Positions 51,001 through 59,596 of a stretch of DNA of 64,000 bases are shown piece by piece. The first letter of the stretch is position 1. Every line of letters begins with the position of its first letter. Position numbers and translations under genes: made by a program. The notes beneath the pieces were generated by a model. That model ran no database searches, had not been told where the DNA came from, and worked only from the letters and a program-made list of their open reading frames with translations. The DNA lies in contig NZ_CP071060.1 of assembly GCF_017161445.1 (NCBI RefSeq), positions 62,001 to 126,000 on the forward strand. Direction: 5' to 3'. The stretch comes from Niveibacterium microcysteis. Its GTDB lineage: Bacteria > Pseudomonadota > Gammaproteobacteria > Burkholderiales > Rhodocyclaceae.

Positions 51001-52479
51001 GTGAAGCCCCTGAGCGGACTGGACGGCAGCTTCCTGCATCTGGAAACGGCGGCAACGCCGATGCATGTGGGCTCGTTGCACCGCTTCGAGCCACCCCCCG
51101 GTGGTGCCGCGCAGTTCCGCAACGCAATTCGCCAGATGCTGGCCGAGCGCCTGCCGCGCACGCCGGTGCTGCGGCGCAAGCTGGCGACGATGCCATTGCA
51201 GTTCGCCAACCCGGTGTGGATCGACGACCCGGCGGTAAACCTCGACGACCATGTCCGCAGCGTGACCTTGCCGATGCCCGGCGGCCAAGCAGAACTGGAA
51301 GACTGCATCGGTGAGTTGCATGCGCAGTTGCTCGATCGCGAGCGCCCGCTGTGGATGCTGTACGTGATCAACGGGCTCGCCGAGGGGCAGGCTGCGTTCT
51401 ACGTGAAGATCCACCACGCGGTGCTCGACGGCAGTGCCGGCGTCGCACTCGCACACGCCTTGTTCGACAGCGAGGCGCAGCCTGCCGCGACGCCTGCCGC
51501 GCCCACACGTCGAGCACGAACTGCGCCGCCTCCGAGCGTGCTGAGCCTTGCCGCTGCCGCCGTGCAGCACGACGCGGCGCAGTACCTGAAACTGGTGCGC
51601 CATCTGCCTGCAGCGGCCCGTCTGCTCGGCGGGCTGGCGAAGCAAGCGCTTGGCGCGCGCGGCGAAGCATCGGGCGAATCGGCGTTGCGGCGCAGTCTCG
51701 CGCTGGGGCCGAAGACGGCATTGAATGTGCAGATCACCGGTGAGCGGCGCTTCGCCGCGATCAGCCTGCCGCTCGACGCGCTCAAGCAGATCGCCACTGC
51801 GAACGACGCCAAGCTCAACGATGTGGTCCTTGCGCTGTGCAGCGGCGCGCTGCGTCGCTACTTCGCGCACCGCGGCGGCGTGCCCGAGAAATCACTGATC
51901 GCAGCAATGCCAATCTCGCTGCGCGAAGCCGGTAATGCGGAGTTCACCACCAAGGCCACGATGGCTGTGGTGAGCCTTGCGACACAGATCGCCGACCCGC
52001 TGGCCCGCCTTCAAACGATTCGCGAAGCCGCGGGCGCGGTGAAGGCGGTGGCCAAGCGCGCGGAATCCATCCTGCCGACCGACTTCCCGTCCATCGGCCT
52101 GCCCTGGGTGCTGGGCGGGCTCGCGGCGCTGTATTGTCGCAGCACGCTTGCGAACCGGATTCCGCCGATTGCGAACCTCGTGATCTCCAACGTACCGGGC
52201 CCCACCGCACCCTTGTACTGCTGCGGTGCTCGCATGATCGACTACTGGCCGATCTCGATCGTCGAACACGGGCTTGGGCTCAACATCACGGTAATGAGCT
52301 ACGCAGGCCAGCTGGGTTTCGGCATCACCAGCGCGCGTATCGCAATGCCGCAGCCACAAAAGCTCGCCGATGCGCTGCGACAGAGTTTTGATGAACTGTC
52401 TGCGGCATCGCGGCTGGCGGCTGTGTCACCCAAGCCTGCACGAAAGCGGCGCGCCGGCGCGACGGGGGCGCGGGCATGA
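51001..52479 (+). CDS. Wax ester synthase/diacylglycerol acyltransferase (WS/DGAT)
   Basis: 492 residues from a GTG at 51001 (AAAGG 7 bases ahead), which opens exactly at the family N terminus LSGLDGSFLHLETAATPMHV; an ATG at 50974 (501 residues) is the alternative. Esterifies fatty alcohol or diacylglycerol with acyl-CoA to make storage wax or triacylglycerol. Seen: the catalytic HHAVLDG (His138, His139, Asp143), PLWMLYVI, LNDVVLALCSGALRRYF and VISNVPGP. The catalytic motif is intact. The stop overlaps the next hydrolase gene by 4 bases. Confidence 0.9.
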   Translation: MKPLSGLDGSFLHLETAATPMHVGSLHRFEPPPGGAAQFRNAIRQMLAERLPRTPVLRRKLATMPLQFANPVWIDDPAVNLDDHVRSVTLPMPGGQAELEDCIGELHAQLLDRERPLWMLYVINGLAEGQAAFYVKIHHAVLDGSAGVALAHALFDSEAQPAATPAAPTRRARTAPPPSVLSLAAAAVQHDAAQYLKLVRHLPAAARLLGGLAKQALGARGEASGESALRRSLALGPKTALNVQITGERRFAAISLPLDALKQIATANDAKLNDVVLALCSGALRRYFAHRGGVPEKSLIAAMPISLREAGNAEFTTKATMAVVSLATQIADPLARLQTIREAAGAVKAVAKRAESILPTDFPSIGLPWVLGGLAALYCRSTLANRIPPIANLVISNVPGPTAPLYCCGARMIDYWPISIVEHGLGLNITVMSYAGQLGFGITSARIAMPQPQKLADALRQSFDELSAASRLAAVSPKPARKRRAGATGARA

Positions 52480-53360
52480 GCCGCGTGGCGGTCAACGGCA
52501 TCGAGATCGAGTACGAAGCGCTGGGCGACCCAGCGGCGCCGGTGATCCTGTTGATCATGGGCCTGGGCATGCAACTCGTGAGCTGGCCGGACGCTTTCTG
52601 CAACGCGCTGGTGGCGCGCGGCTTCCGCGTGATCCGCTTCGACAATCGCGATAGCGGCCTGTCGACGCACCTCAAGGCGCGCAAGCGGCCCGGGCTGCTG
52701 CGCACGATCGTCGGCAGTGCGCTGGGCCTGCCGCCGCGTGTGCCCTACACGCTGGCCGATATGGCCGATGACAGCGCCGGCCTGCTCGACGCGCTCGGTA
52801 TCGCGCAGTCCCACATCGTGGGTACCTCGATGGGCGGCATGATCGCGCAGCTGCTGGCTGTGCGGCATCCGGAGAAAGTGCTGAGCCTCACATCGATCAT
52901 GTCGTCGAGCGGCAATCCGCGGCTCTCACGCCCCAAGCTGCATGCGATGCGTGCGCTGCTGAGCCGGCCCGCCGAACCGGGCAATCCGGAAAGCGTCGTC
53001 GAGCATCTGATCGGTGTCTTCGGCGTGATCGGCAGCCCCGGCTTCCCGATTGCGCGTGAACACTTGCGGCGCCAGATCGCAGCCGGCGTGCGCCGTGCCT
53101 ATCACCCTGCCGGCACGGTGAATCAGCTGCTGGCGGTGATCGCCTGCGGCGACCGGCGCCGCCTTCTCAAGCGCATCGGTGCTCCGACGCTGGTGCTGCA
53201 TGGCGACGCCGACCCCCTGGTGCCGCTCGCGGCAGGCCGCGATACCGCACGCCATATTCCCGGCGCGCAACTGCAGGTGATCGCAGGCATGGGACACGAT
53301 CTCGCGCCCGGCGTGCAGGCGATCCTGGTGGATGCGATCGCGCGGCACTGCGCGCGCTGA
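52476..53360 (+). CDS. Alpha/beta-hydrolase fold protein
   Basis: 294 residues. Seen: oxyanion region LLIMGLGMQLVSWPD, VIRFDNRDSGLS, nucleophile Ser118 in GTSMGG, Asp in LHGDADPLVP and His in GMGHDLAPG, a complete triad. Substrate not evident. It starts inside the WS/DGAT stop (ATGA), so is coupled to it and may act on the same neutral lipids or their precursors (inference). Confidence 0.9.
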   Translation: MSRVAVNGIEIEYEALGDPAAPVILLIMGLGMQLVSWPDAFCNALVARGFRVIRFDNRDSGLSTHLKARKRPGLLRTIVGSALGLPPRVPYTLADMADDSAGLLDALGIAQSHIVGTSMGGMIAQLLAVRHPEKVLSLTSIMSSSGNPRLSRPKLHAMRALLSRPAEPGNPESVVEHLIGVFGVIGSPGFPIAREHLRRQIAAGVRRAYHPAGTVNQLLAVIACGDRRRLLKRIGAPTLVLHGDADPLVPLAAGRDTARHIPGAQLQVIAGMGHDLAPGVQAILVDAIARHCAR

Positions 53361-53435
53361 TATTGCGCTCCGCCGCACGCAGAGCGGCGGCTGTCTATAC
53401 TCATCGCATCCGCCAACCGTCTGCCGGGAGCGCAC

Positions 53436-53834
53436 ATGCAATGGGCTCAGCACGGAACGTATTCGCTGGAATGGCAGGGCGACATTCTGGTCAGCCGTCT
53501 CGTCGGTGAGTGGAATGACGTTGCTGCGCGCAACATGCACCGCGATGCGCGCGCCTTGTGGCAGGCCCGCAACGGGCGAGCCTGGGGTCTGTTAACCGAC
53601 GCACGCGAATGGGGCGGCGGCACGCCCGAGTGCTTCGACGCCTGGTGGGCCTTCTTCGAAGCGGGTGTCGCCGCGGGCATGGTTGCAGCAACCGACATCC
53701 TGCCTTCCATGCTGCACGCGCTGATCGTCAGCGAACTCGCCGAGCGCGCACGCCGCATGGTCCGCTACCGCCGCAGCCAAAACATCGACGACGCCCTCGC
53801 CTGGCTAGCCGAGCAGGATCTGCAGATTCGCTGA
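53436..53834 (+). CDS. STAS/SpoIIAA-like small protein, tentative
   Basis: 132 residues, no signal peptide. Seen: the pattern YSLEWQGDILVSRLVGEWND, RAWGLLTDAREWGGGTPECF and DILPSMLHALIVSELAERAR, which resembles small STAS/SpoIIAA-like proteins of unknown function (a beta-strand pair, a 'GxWN' segment and a 'D-aromatic-TPE' segment). Third gene of the WS/DGAT run, 75 bases after the hydrolase. Two to three Trp-rich patches suggest ligand or protein contact. I cannot assign a role. Confidence 0.65.
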   Translation: MQWAQHGTYSLEWQGDILVSRLVGEWNDVAARNMHRDARALWQARNGRAWGLLTDAREWGGGTPECFDAWWAFFEAGVAAGMVAATDILPSMLHALIVSELAERARRMVRYRRSQNIDDALAWLAEQDLQIR

Positions 53835-53840
53835 CTGCCT

Positions 53841-54899
53841 TTATGCGCGCTGAAGCGGGGTGCGTCCGATCAAACGGCCCGTCAGCGATCGACGTAAGGG
53901 GACGTCGATGCGTCGCTCCAGCCAGACTGCCAAGGGTACGAACAGCGCGACGAAGACCACACCGCTGTACGGCGCGAATGTCGTAATCATTGTCGGTGCA
54001 AGGTGCTGCACGAGTTCGCCGACCGGCGCGTGCAGCACGTACATCGGGTAACTCGCTGCACCGAGTGCGAGCAGCCCGCGGTCGAAACGGGTGGCGCTAT
54101 CCCGCGACATGCTGAGTACCGCGAGAGGGAAGAGCAGGCAGACCGCGGCAAGGTCCACTACGACGTTGAGGCGGCCCATATCGGGCGAGAGCATGACGCC
54201 ACACACAACGAGGAAGGCAAGCCATGGCGAACCAAGGCGCTCGACCCAGTTACTGACGCGAGCACCGGTGCGGAACAGCAGCACGCCCATCGCGATACCA
54301 AACACCGCGCGTGTCAGCCCGATCAGCAATGACTCGGCGGTGAACGAGTAGCCGTCGTCGAGGCCGCCCATGCGAACTGCCATCCGCGTCAGTACCAGGG
54401 CCGTGAACGACAGGATCCAAACCAGCACACGATTGCTCAAAACCCGGTGGCAGACCGCGTAGCCGAGGTTCGCAATGAGTTCAAAAAACAGCGACCAGTA
54501 TGGTCCGTTGAGAGGGAACAGGATTGAATCGCGGTGCGGCGGTGTCGGCAGAAAGAATGCCGTCATCGCGCTGGCCACCCACAGCGACCCGGCGAGCATT
54601 GGTGTTGGCGTAGCCGACAGGCTCCAGGCCAGCATGGCAAGTACGAGCGACAGGAGATACATCGGGTAGAGCCGGATCAACCGCACCAGCATGAAGCCGC
54701 TTTTTGTCAGCTGACCATCGCGCAATCGTCGGTCGTAGGCGCTGGCAATCACGAAGCCACTCAGCACGAAGAACAGGTCGACGGCGAGGTAGCCCCGGTA
54801 AATCTCGAAGTTCCAGAGTGCATCCGTGTGTCGGGTCAGCACCAACAGTGCGGCAACGCCGCGAATGCCGTCGAGAAAAACATAGCGGGCGTTTGCCAT
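53841..54899 (-). CDS. Acyltransferase 3 family membrane protein (OafA/YrhL type)
   Basis: 352 residues from the ATG at 54899; a TTG at 54917 in frame is less likely. Adds acyl groups to exposed sugars or peptidoglycan from the membrane. Seen: about ten membrane helices, the start YVFLDGIRGVAALLVLTRHT with the catalytic His in TRH, VDLFFVLSGFVIASAYDRRL, and MYVLHAPVGELV near the C terminus. No sugar-polymer genes are adjacent, so the target is unknown. Convergent with the STAS-like gene 6 bases on. Confidence 0.9.
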   Translation of the reverse strand: MANARYVFLDGIRGVAALLVLTRHTDALWNFEIYRGYLAVDLFFVLSGFVIASAYDRRLRDGQLTKSGFMLVRLIRLYPMYLLSLVLAMLAWSLSATPTPMLAGSLWVASAMTAFFLPTPPHRDSILFPLNGPYWSLFFELIANLGYAVCHRVLSNRVLVWILSFTALVLTRMAVRMGGLDDGYSFTAESLLIGLTRAVFGIAMGVLLFRTGARVSNWVERLGSPWLAFLVVCGVMLSPDMGRLNVVVDLAAVCLLFPLAVLSMSRDSATRFDRGLLALGAASYPMYVLHAPVGELVQHLAPTMITTFAPYSGVVFVALFVPLAVWLERRIDVPLRRSLTGRLIGRTPLQRA

Positions 54900-55008
54900 C
54901 CAGAATCCCGTTTCCAAGCAGCGGCCAGCCCGGTGGGCTTGGCGACGGGGGATTCTAACGGCGGCGGCCGCTCACCCGCCGCGCGGTATTTCCTGTTTGG
55001 CCGAAGGT

Positions 55009-55839
55009 TCAGTGAGTGCTCAGACGTTCCAGCGTGCTGCGTATCGCGCTGAACCACGCGTCGGCCAGTTTCCCGTTGCCCGGCCCCTCGGGGCGAATAT
55101 GGACCCCGTCGTCCGCGAGGTCGTCGATGCTGAGCGCGTCGTGCGTCGGCACGCTGTGCAAGTGGGGGTCGAGCTGCATGCGCGTGGCGAGGCCTTGCTG
55201 CACGATGGCGTTGAATCGCACGACGCGTGCGGCAAGGCCCGGATCGGCCAGAGGCAGCGTGGAGCCGACGAAGAGTTCGGCATCGGGTGCCACTTCGCGG
55301 ATGCGGTCGATCAGCGCAAGCAGGTTGGCGGCGATCGTGTCGTCGCCCTGCGTGTAGAAGACGTCGTTGGTGCCGGCCAGCAGCAGGATTACTTGTGGAT
55401 GCCAGGCTCCAAGCCAGTTGCGCACATTGCCGTTGTCCAGGCCGTTCGGGCGGCCGTCTCGCAGGTCGTACGAGGTCCAGCCCCCATGGCCTTCATGGTT
55501 AGGGTCGGGCAGGCCGTATGACGCGTTCGTGACCGAACCGACGAAGTCCACCGGCAGCTTCGCGGCGATGAAACGGCGATACAGCTCGAAGCGATAACCG
55601 CCGTAGGTCGCAGGCCAACCCTCGGTCAGAGAGTCGCCGAGCGCCATCACGCGCACGCCGCTGTTGAGCCAGGTGGGGGCTTCAATTGACATGGGCGCGC
55701 TCGGTGGCGTGGTTTGCGCGTCGGACCCGCCACCGCCGCAGCTGCTCAAGCCGCATAGCGGCAACAGCAGTCCGATCAGCGCAAGCCGCTTCGCCGAGCG
55801 TTGCAGCGCCTGTGCAAGCAAGACCAAGTCGTGTGCCAT
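55009..55839 (-). CDS. SGNH/GDSL-family lipoprotein hydrolase
   Basis: 276 residues. Seen: a lipoprotein signal ending CGLSSC (Cys34), block I with Ser70 in MALGDSLTEGW, block II Gly in GHGGWTSYDL, block III GTND, and block V DGVHIRPEG (Asp and His). Esterase or lipase acting on esters of sugars or lipids in the periplasm. The catalytic set is complete. Follows the acyltransferase gene on the same strand, about 110 bases before it, which hints at a pair adding and removing acyl groups (inference). Confidence 0.9.
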   Translation of the reverse strand: MAHDLVLLAQALQRSAKRLALIGLLLPLCGLSSCGGGGSDAQTTPPSAPMSIEAPTWLNSGVRVMALGDSLTEGWPATYGGYRFELYRRFIAAKLPVDFVGSVTNASYGLPDPNHEGHGGWTSYDLRDGRPNGLDNGNVRNWLGAWHPQVILLLAGTNDVFYTQGDDTIAANLLALIDRIREVAPDAELFVGSTLPLADPGLAARVVRFNAIVQQGLATRMQLDPHLHSVPTHDALSIDDLADDGVHIRPEGPGNGKLADAWFSAIRSTLERLSTH

Positions 55840-55959
55840 GTGGTGTATCCGGAGTGGGTGAAGGAAACGCTTTGTACAGCGGGTGACGACATGCCGACTT
55901 CATCCAGCGCAAATGCTGATGACATTGTGCTCGCTGGCGCGGTCGGCGCGTTGCACAGT

Positions 55960-56349
55960 TCAAACCATCAGCCGCCTGATTGAACCACTGACCGACACAA
56001 GCTGGGCTGCGTCCATGCGTTGGATGATCTTGCGGATCACCGAGCCGATCACCTGCTGGGCGCCGGTCAGCCCGAGGTTCGCGGATTGCTGGACGATGAA
56101 GCCGGCCTTCGACTCCTTCAGCGGTTGCATGAAGAAGTAGTCCATGCCGCTGTTCATCAGTTCGACGACCAGGTCGGCGAGCGCGACACCATGTTCGCCG
56201 GGATCGTCCGCGCCTTCGATCAAGGCCAGCAGTTCGAGCGTCTTCTGGCGCAATGCTTCCGAATGGTAGAAGCGCAGAAACGGCTTCTCCGATACGGCCG
56301 CGGTACTTGCGGGCGGCGCTGCCGGTTTGCGTTTCGATGAGGTGGCCAT
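55960..56349 (-). CDS. Conserved helical protein of unknown function
   Basis: 129 residues, no signal peptide. Seen: a basic disordered N terminus (about 1-22), then an all-helical region with LRFYHSEALRQKTLELLALI, ALADLVVELMNSGMDYFFM and QQSANLGLTGAQQVIGSVIR. It lies 65 bases downstream of the DUF342 gene on the same strand and is probably cotranscribed. I do not recognise a named family; the pattern looks conserved rather than random. Confidence 0.7.
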   Translation of the reverse strand: MATSSKRKPAAPPASTAAVSEKPFLRFYHSEALRQKTLELLALIEGADDPGEHGVALADLVVELMNSGMDYFFMQPLKESKAGFIVQQSANLGLTGAQQVIGSVIRKIIQRMDAAQLVSVSGSIRRLMV

Positions 56350-56413
56350 GCGATCGATGATACGCCCCGGCCGACGATGCCGTCCGGTTCATCGCGGCGA
56401 TGGATTCGGCCGT

Positions 56414-58069
56414 TCAATCCAACGCGGGCTCATCCGGCGCCAGCAGGCCGAGCTGGCCTTCGCGGTCGAGCCCCACGGCGCAGGCGCCATATTCGCGTGG
56501 CACGCGGAACCGGTGCCCGGCGAGATGCACTTCCACCGATTCGTAGATTTTCTGTGTTGCGATCACGCGTGCGCCGAGCGACAGCGCAACCTTGCGGTTG
56601 ATCTCTTCGTACTGCTCGCGCAGCTCGGCGATTGCAGCCGCGATGGCTGCGGCCGTTTGGCGCGCTTTCGTCACGGTGGCATCCGGCAGCCTGCCCGGAT
56701 GCTGACGCGCCAGCGCGAGCAGTTTGCTGACTTCGAGCAACTGCGTTTCCTTGGCGTCGCGGCTCTTTGCCAGCTCCAGCATCTGCTTGTGCATCGCCGG
56801 ATTGATGCCCAGTTCGATCTGCGTCGTCAGGCGCTGCGGGCTGCCGACTTCTTTTGCCGTGAGACTCATCGTCGCCTGATGACGGCCGCCGATGAGGCAG
56901 CCGCGCTTCTTCCTGCCGACGACGATATGGTTTGCAGCGACCAGCTCACACTGGATCGCGGCGTCCTCGATCACGATGCAGTCACCGGCCTCGATATGCG
57001 CGTTCTGCGCGTAGCCCGCTTCCACGCTCACCGCCGCGCGGGTGATCGGCGCGCCGCTGCTCTTGCCGTCCTTGCGACCCAGTGCGCCGATGATGCCACC
57101 GCGCACCACCACGCTGCCGCCGGCGTCCAGCGTCGCGAGTTCAGCCACGCCGCCGACCTCGATATCGCCGGTGGCGCTGACCGTCATGCCCGACTCGACA
57201 TCGCCCTTGATCTTCACGCTGCCTTCGAAGCGGATGTTGCCGCTCGTCATGCTCACCGACTCGATCACCAGCACCGGCTCCACGATCATGCCGTCGTGCC
57301 GCAAGACCGGCTGACCCGTGATCGCAGCCACGAGAAGATCCGGGTCCTCTGCGCTTCGTTTCGTGCCCGGCAGATCTGCGCCGAACACAACGGCCTTGCC
57401 AGGTTGCGCCGGTACGATGGCGCCGGTGAGCGTACGGCCGGGCGTGCCGGCCGTGGGTGGTATCCGGCGCATCAACGCGTCACCCGGATGCACCACCAGC
57501 AGATCGCCCAGATCGCGGTAGTCCACCTGCCCACTTTCGCTGACCTTCGGGCTGCGGGTGCGGGGCTGTGTCTGGCAGGGTTCAAGCCTGCCGTCGGCGC
57601 CGTGTTCCGGCGCCAGGCCGCGTGCGATCACCATGTGATCGGCAACGCCGGCCGCGAGCGCTTCGGTCAGGGCAGTCTGGTCAACGCCGGATTGAACGCC
57701 GAGTTCGGTCAGCGCAGCGAGCACGGCATCCCGAGATACTGCTGCGCCGCCTTCTGCGGGTACCAGGCTCAAATGCGCCAGCATTTGATCCTCGCTCAAA
57801 GCGACGCTGAACGTCGCATCCACGGCCTCGGCAATTCGAAGCGACGCCACGGCAGTACCGGCGCTGCAGGCCGCCAGCAGGGCTGCGAGCGCCTCTGCGG
57901 ACATCCGGAACGCACCCCAGCCGTGCTCCGCGAGTGTTGCACGCAAGCCTTCTTCGGTGACCGCAGCCGCCCCCGGCTGCGGTGTGAAATCCACCAACAC
58001 CGCCCGCTGCGCTTCGTCGAAACTCAACGTCAGCGGCTGGTCTTCCTGCTCTGCGGATACGTCGCCCAT
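56414..58069 (-). CDS. DUF342 (FapA-like) protein
   Basis: 551 residues. Seen: an N-terminal region without motif (about 1-190), the DUF342 beta-helical core (about 190-440) with RRIPPTAGTPGRTLTGAIVP, LSTDGNVxx-type repeats (SGNIRFEGSVKIKGDVESGM; VSATGDIEVGGVAELATLDA; VVVRGGIIGALG), and a C-terminal helical part (about 445-551). DUF342/FapA proteins are linked to flagellar assembly and polymer-like surface structures, but their biochemistry is not established. Heads the two-gene unit with the 129-residue protein. Confidence 0.88.
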   Translation of the reverse strand: MGDVSAEQEDQPLTLSFDEAQRAVLVDFTPQPGAAAVTEEGLRATLAEHGWGAFRMSAEALAALLAACSAGTAVASLRIAEAVDATFSVALSEDQMLAHLSLVPAEGGAAVSRDAVLAALTELGVQSGVDQTALTEALAAGVADHMVIARGLAPEHGADGRLEPCQTQPRTRSPKVSESGQVDYRDLGDLLVVHPGDALMRRIPPTAGTPGRTLTGAIVPAQPGKAVVFGADLPGTKRSAEDPDLLVAAITGQPVLRHDGMIVEPVLVIESVSMTSGNIRFEGSVKIKGDVESGMTVSATGDIEVGGVAELATLDAGGSVVVRGGIIGALGRKDGKSSGAPITRAAVSVEAGYAQNAHIEAGDCIVIEDAAIQCELVAANHIVVGRKKRGCLIGGRHQATMSLTAKEVGSPQRLTTQIELGINPAMHKQMLELAKSRDAKETQLLEVSKLLALARQHPGRLPDATVTKARQTAAAIAAAIAELREQYEEINRKVALSLGARVIATQKIYESVEVHLAGHRFRVPREYGACAVGLDREGQLGLLAPDEPALD

Positions 58070-58237
58070 CTGTGGCCCCCGATCCGAACGTCACGCGGTG
58101 ATGGAACAGGATGCCGCGACACGTGGGGAAAGGAAAGCCGAATCAGCTTGGCCGTTGGCGGGCGATCAGCTTGTTGTGCAGCGCCCAACGCGGGCCGGCC
58201 TCTGCTGCGCGCGACGCCGAGCGGCGATCATCAGCAG

Positions 58238-59596
58238 CTACTTCGTTTGCTTCACCAGCGACCACGCCATGCCGCCCATCACCGCGACACCCACGACGAG
58301 CACCGCCCACAGCACCCACTTGCGCGTGGCGGCGGGTGATTCCGGCGTGGCGGGGCTGCTGCTGTCGGCGGCGCTGGCCTGGGGGCCGAAGGCTGCTTCG
58401 GCGTCCGCGATCCTGGGTGCGTCGGGCTGGCCGTAGCCGGGCACCAGGGTACCGATCGCCAGCGCGGCGGGTGCGGCTTTGGGGTTGCCGAGGGCGAGGG
58501 TGTAGGGCGCCGGGCCGCGGGTGAGGAAGACGAGCTGCTGCGGCGTGAGGCCGACCTGGAGCGCGGGCGCGGTGTTGCCGAGGCCACCGCTGCGCGGGTC
58601 GGCGTGCAGGCGCAGATGCTGAATCGCGATGTTGCCGAGCGCGATGTCGGGCGAGGTGCGATCCGGCCCTTCGCCGCTGAGGCGGTAGACGACGCCGCTG
58701 GTGAGGCGCTGCCAGGGCGCGCGTTCGTCGTTGCGCGTAGCGACTTCGACAGGGGCCAACAGATTGCCCGGCGGCAGCGTGACACGCAGTTGCTCGGCAC
58801 GGATCGGCGTCGGCAGCTTCAGCACATAGTCGCCCTTGGCGTCGCGCAGCGCGGCGCTTGCGGGTGTCCAGACCATCGCGGGGGGCTCGGTGTGCGCTTC
58901 GCGTGTGATGAACTTCGCTGCGGTGATCGGCGCCGCTTCGGCGGGCTCGCGCCACAGCACGCGCAGGTAGCGCGCGTTGGTTTGACCAAGTTCGATGCGC
59001 TCGCGGCGGATCTGTTCGCCGTTGAAATCGAGCACTGCGAGCACGGCGTCGGGCTGCAGGCTTTGCCACTGCGCGAGATCGTCGCTGCCCTCGACGCTGA
59101 CGCGGTGGAAGCCGCTGACGCCCTCGCCGAGCGTGATGTCGAGCGCCGCCGGCGTCGCATCCTTGCTGCCGGTATCGATCAGGTAGCCGCGCAGCGGCTT
59201 GCCGGCCGCTTTGCCCGCCTGCTCGCGTACCGACACCACGGTGCCGGCGGTGTCGCGCCGCACGTCCACCTGCAGGTCGCCGCCAGTGGTGTTGGCTTCG
59301 CCGTGCAGCGGGAACCAGCGCAGTGCGCGTTGCTGTTCGCTGGCGCGCGTCTGCGGCGGTGTAGCGATCAGCGCGAAGGGCACCGCCTCGCCGTTTGCAT
59401 TGAAGATGCGCAGATCGCGCAGATCCGGTGAGCGGGCCGCGAGGTAGGCGTCGATCGGCAGCGTGAGCCGCGCGTACGGTGCGGCCTGCGCAACGCGAAT
59501 GCTGGCGCGGGCGGCGAAGTCCGCCGCTTGTTCTTCGGCGGCGTGGCCAACGCTGCAGCACAGCAGCGCGACTAGGAGGGTGGCGACGCGGCTCAT
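58238..59596 (-). CDS. DUF3999 exported membrane protein
   Basis: 452 residues from the ATG at 59596, which overlaps the DUF2339 stop (ATGA) and has an AGAGG site. Seen: a signal peptide (ending SVGHAAE), a large periplasmic beta-rich domain with APYARLTLPIDAYLAARSPD, LGQTNARYLRVLWREPAEAA and PLPTPIRAEQLRVTLP-like text, and one C-terminal membrane helix (about 425-445). Reading further upstream in frame would enter the DUF2339 gene and is not supported. DUF3999 genes commonly follow DUF2339 genes; role unknown. Confidence 0.88.
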   Translation of the reverse strand: MSRVATLLVALLCCSVGHAAEEQAADFAARASIRVAQAAPYARLTLPIDAYLAARSPDLRDLRIFNANGEAVPFALIATPPQTRASEQQRALRWFPLHGEANTTGGDLQVDVRRDTAGTVVSVREQAGKAAGKPLRGYLIDTGSKDATPAALDITLGEGVSGFHRVSVEGSDDLAQWQSLQPDAVLAVLDFNGEQIRRERIELGQTNARYLRVLWREPAEAAPITAAKFITREAHTEPPAMVWTPASAALRDAKGDYVLKLPTPIRAEQLRVTLPPGNLLAPVEVATRNDERAPWQRLTSGVVYRLSGEGPDRTSPDIALGNIAIQHLRLHADPRSGGLGNTAPALQVGLTPQQLVFLTRGPAPYTLALGNPKAAPAALAIGTLVPGYGQPDAPRIADAEAAFGPQASAADSSSPATPESPAATRKWVLWAVLVVGVAVMGGMAWSLVKQTK

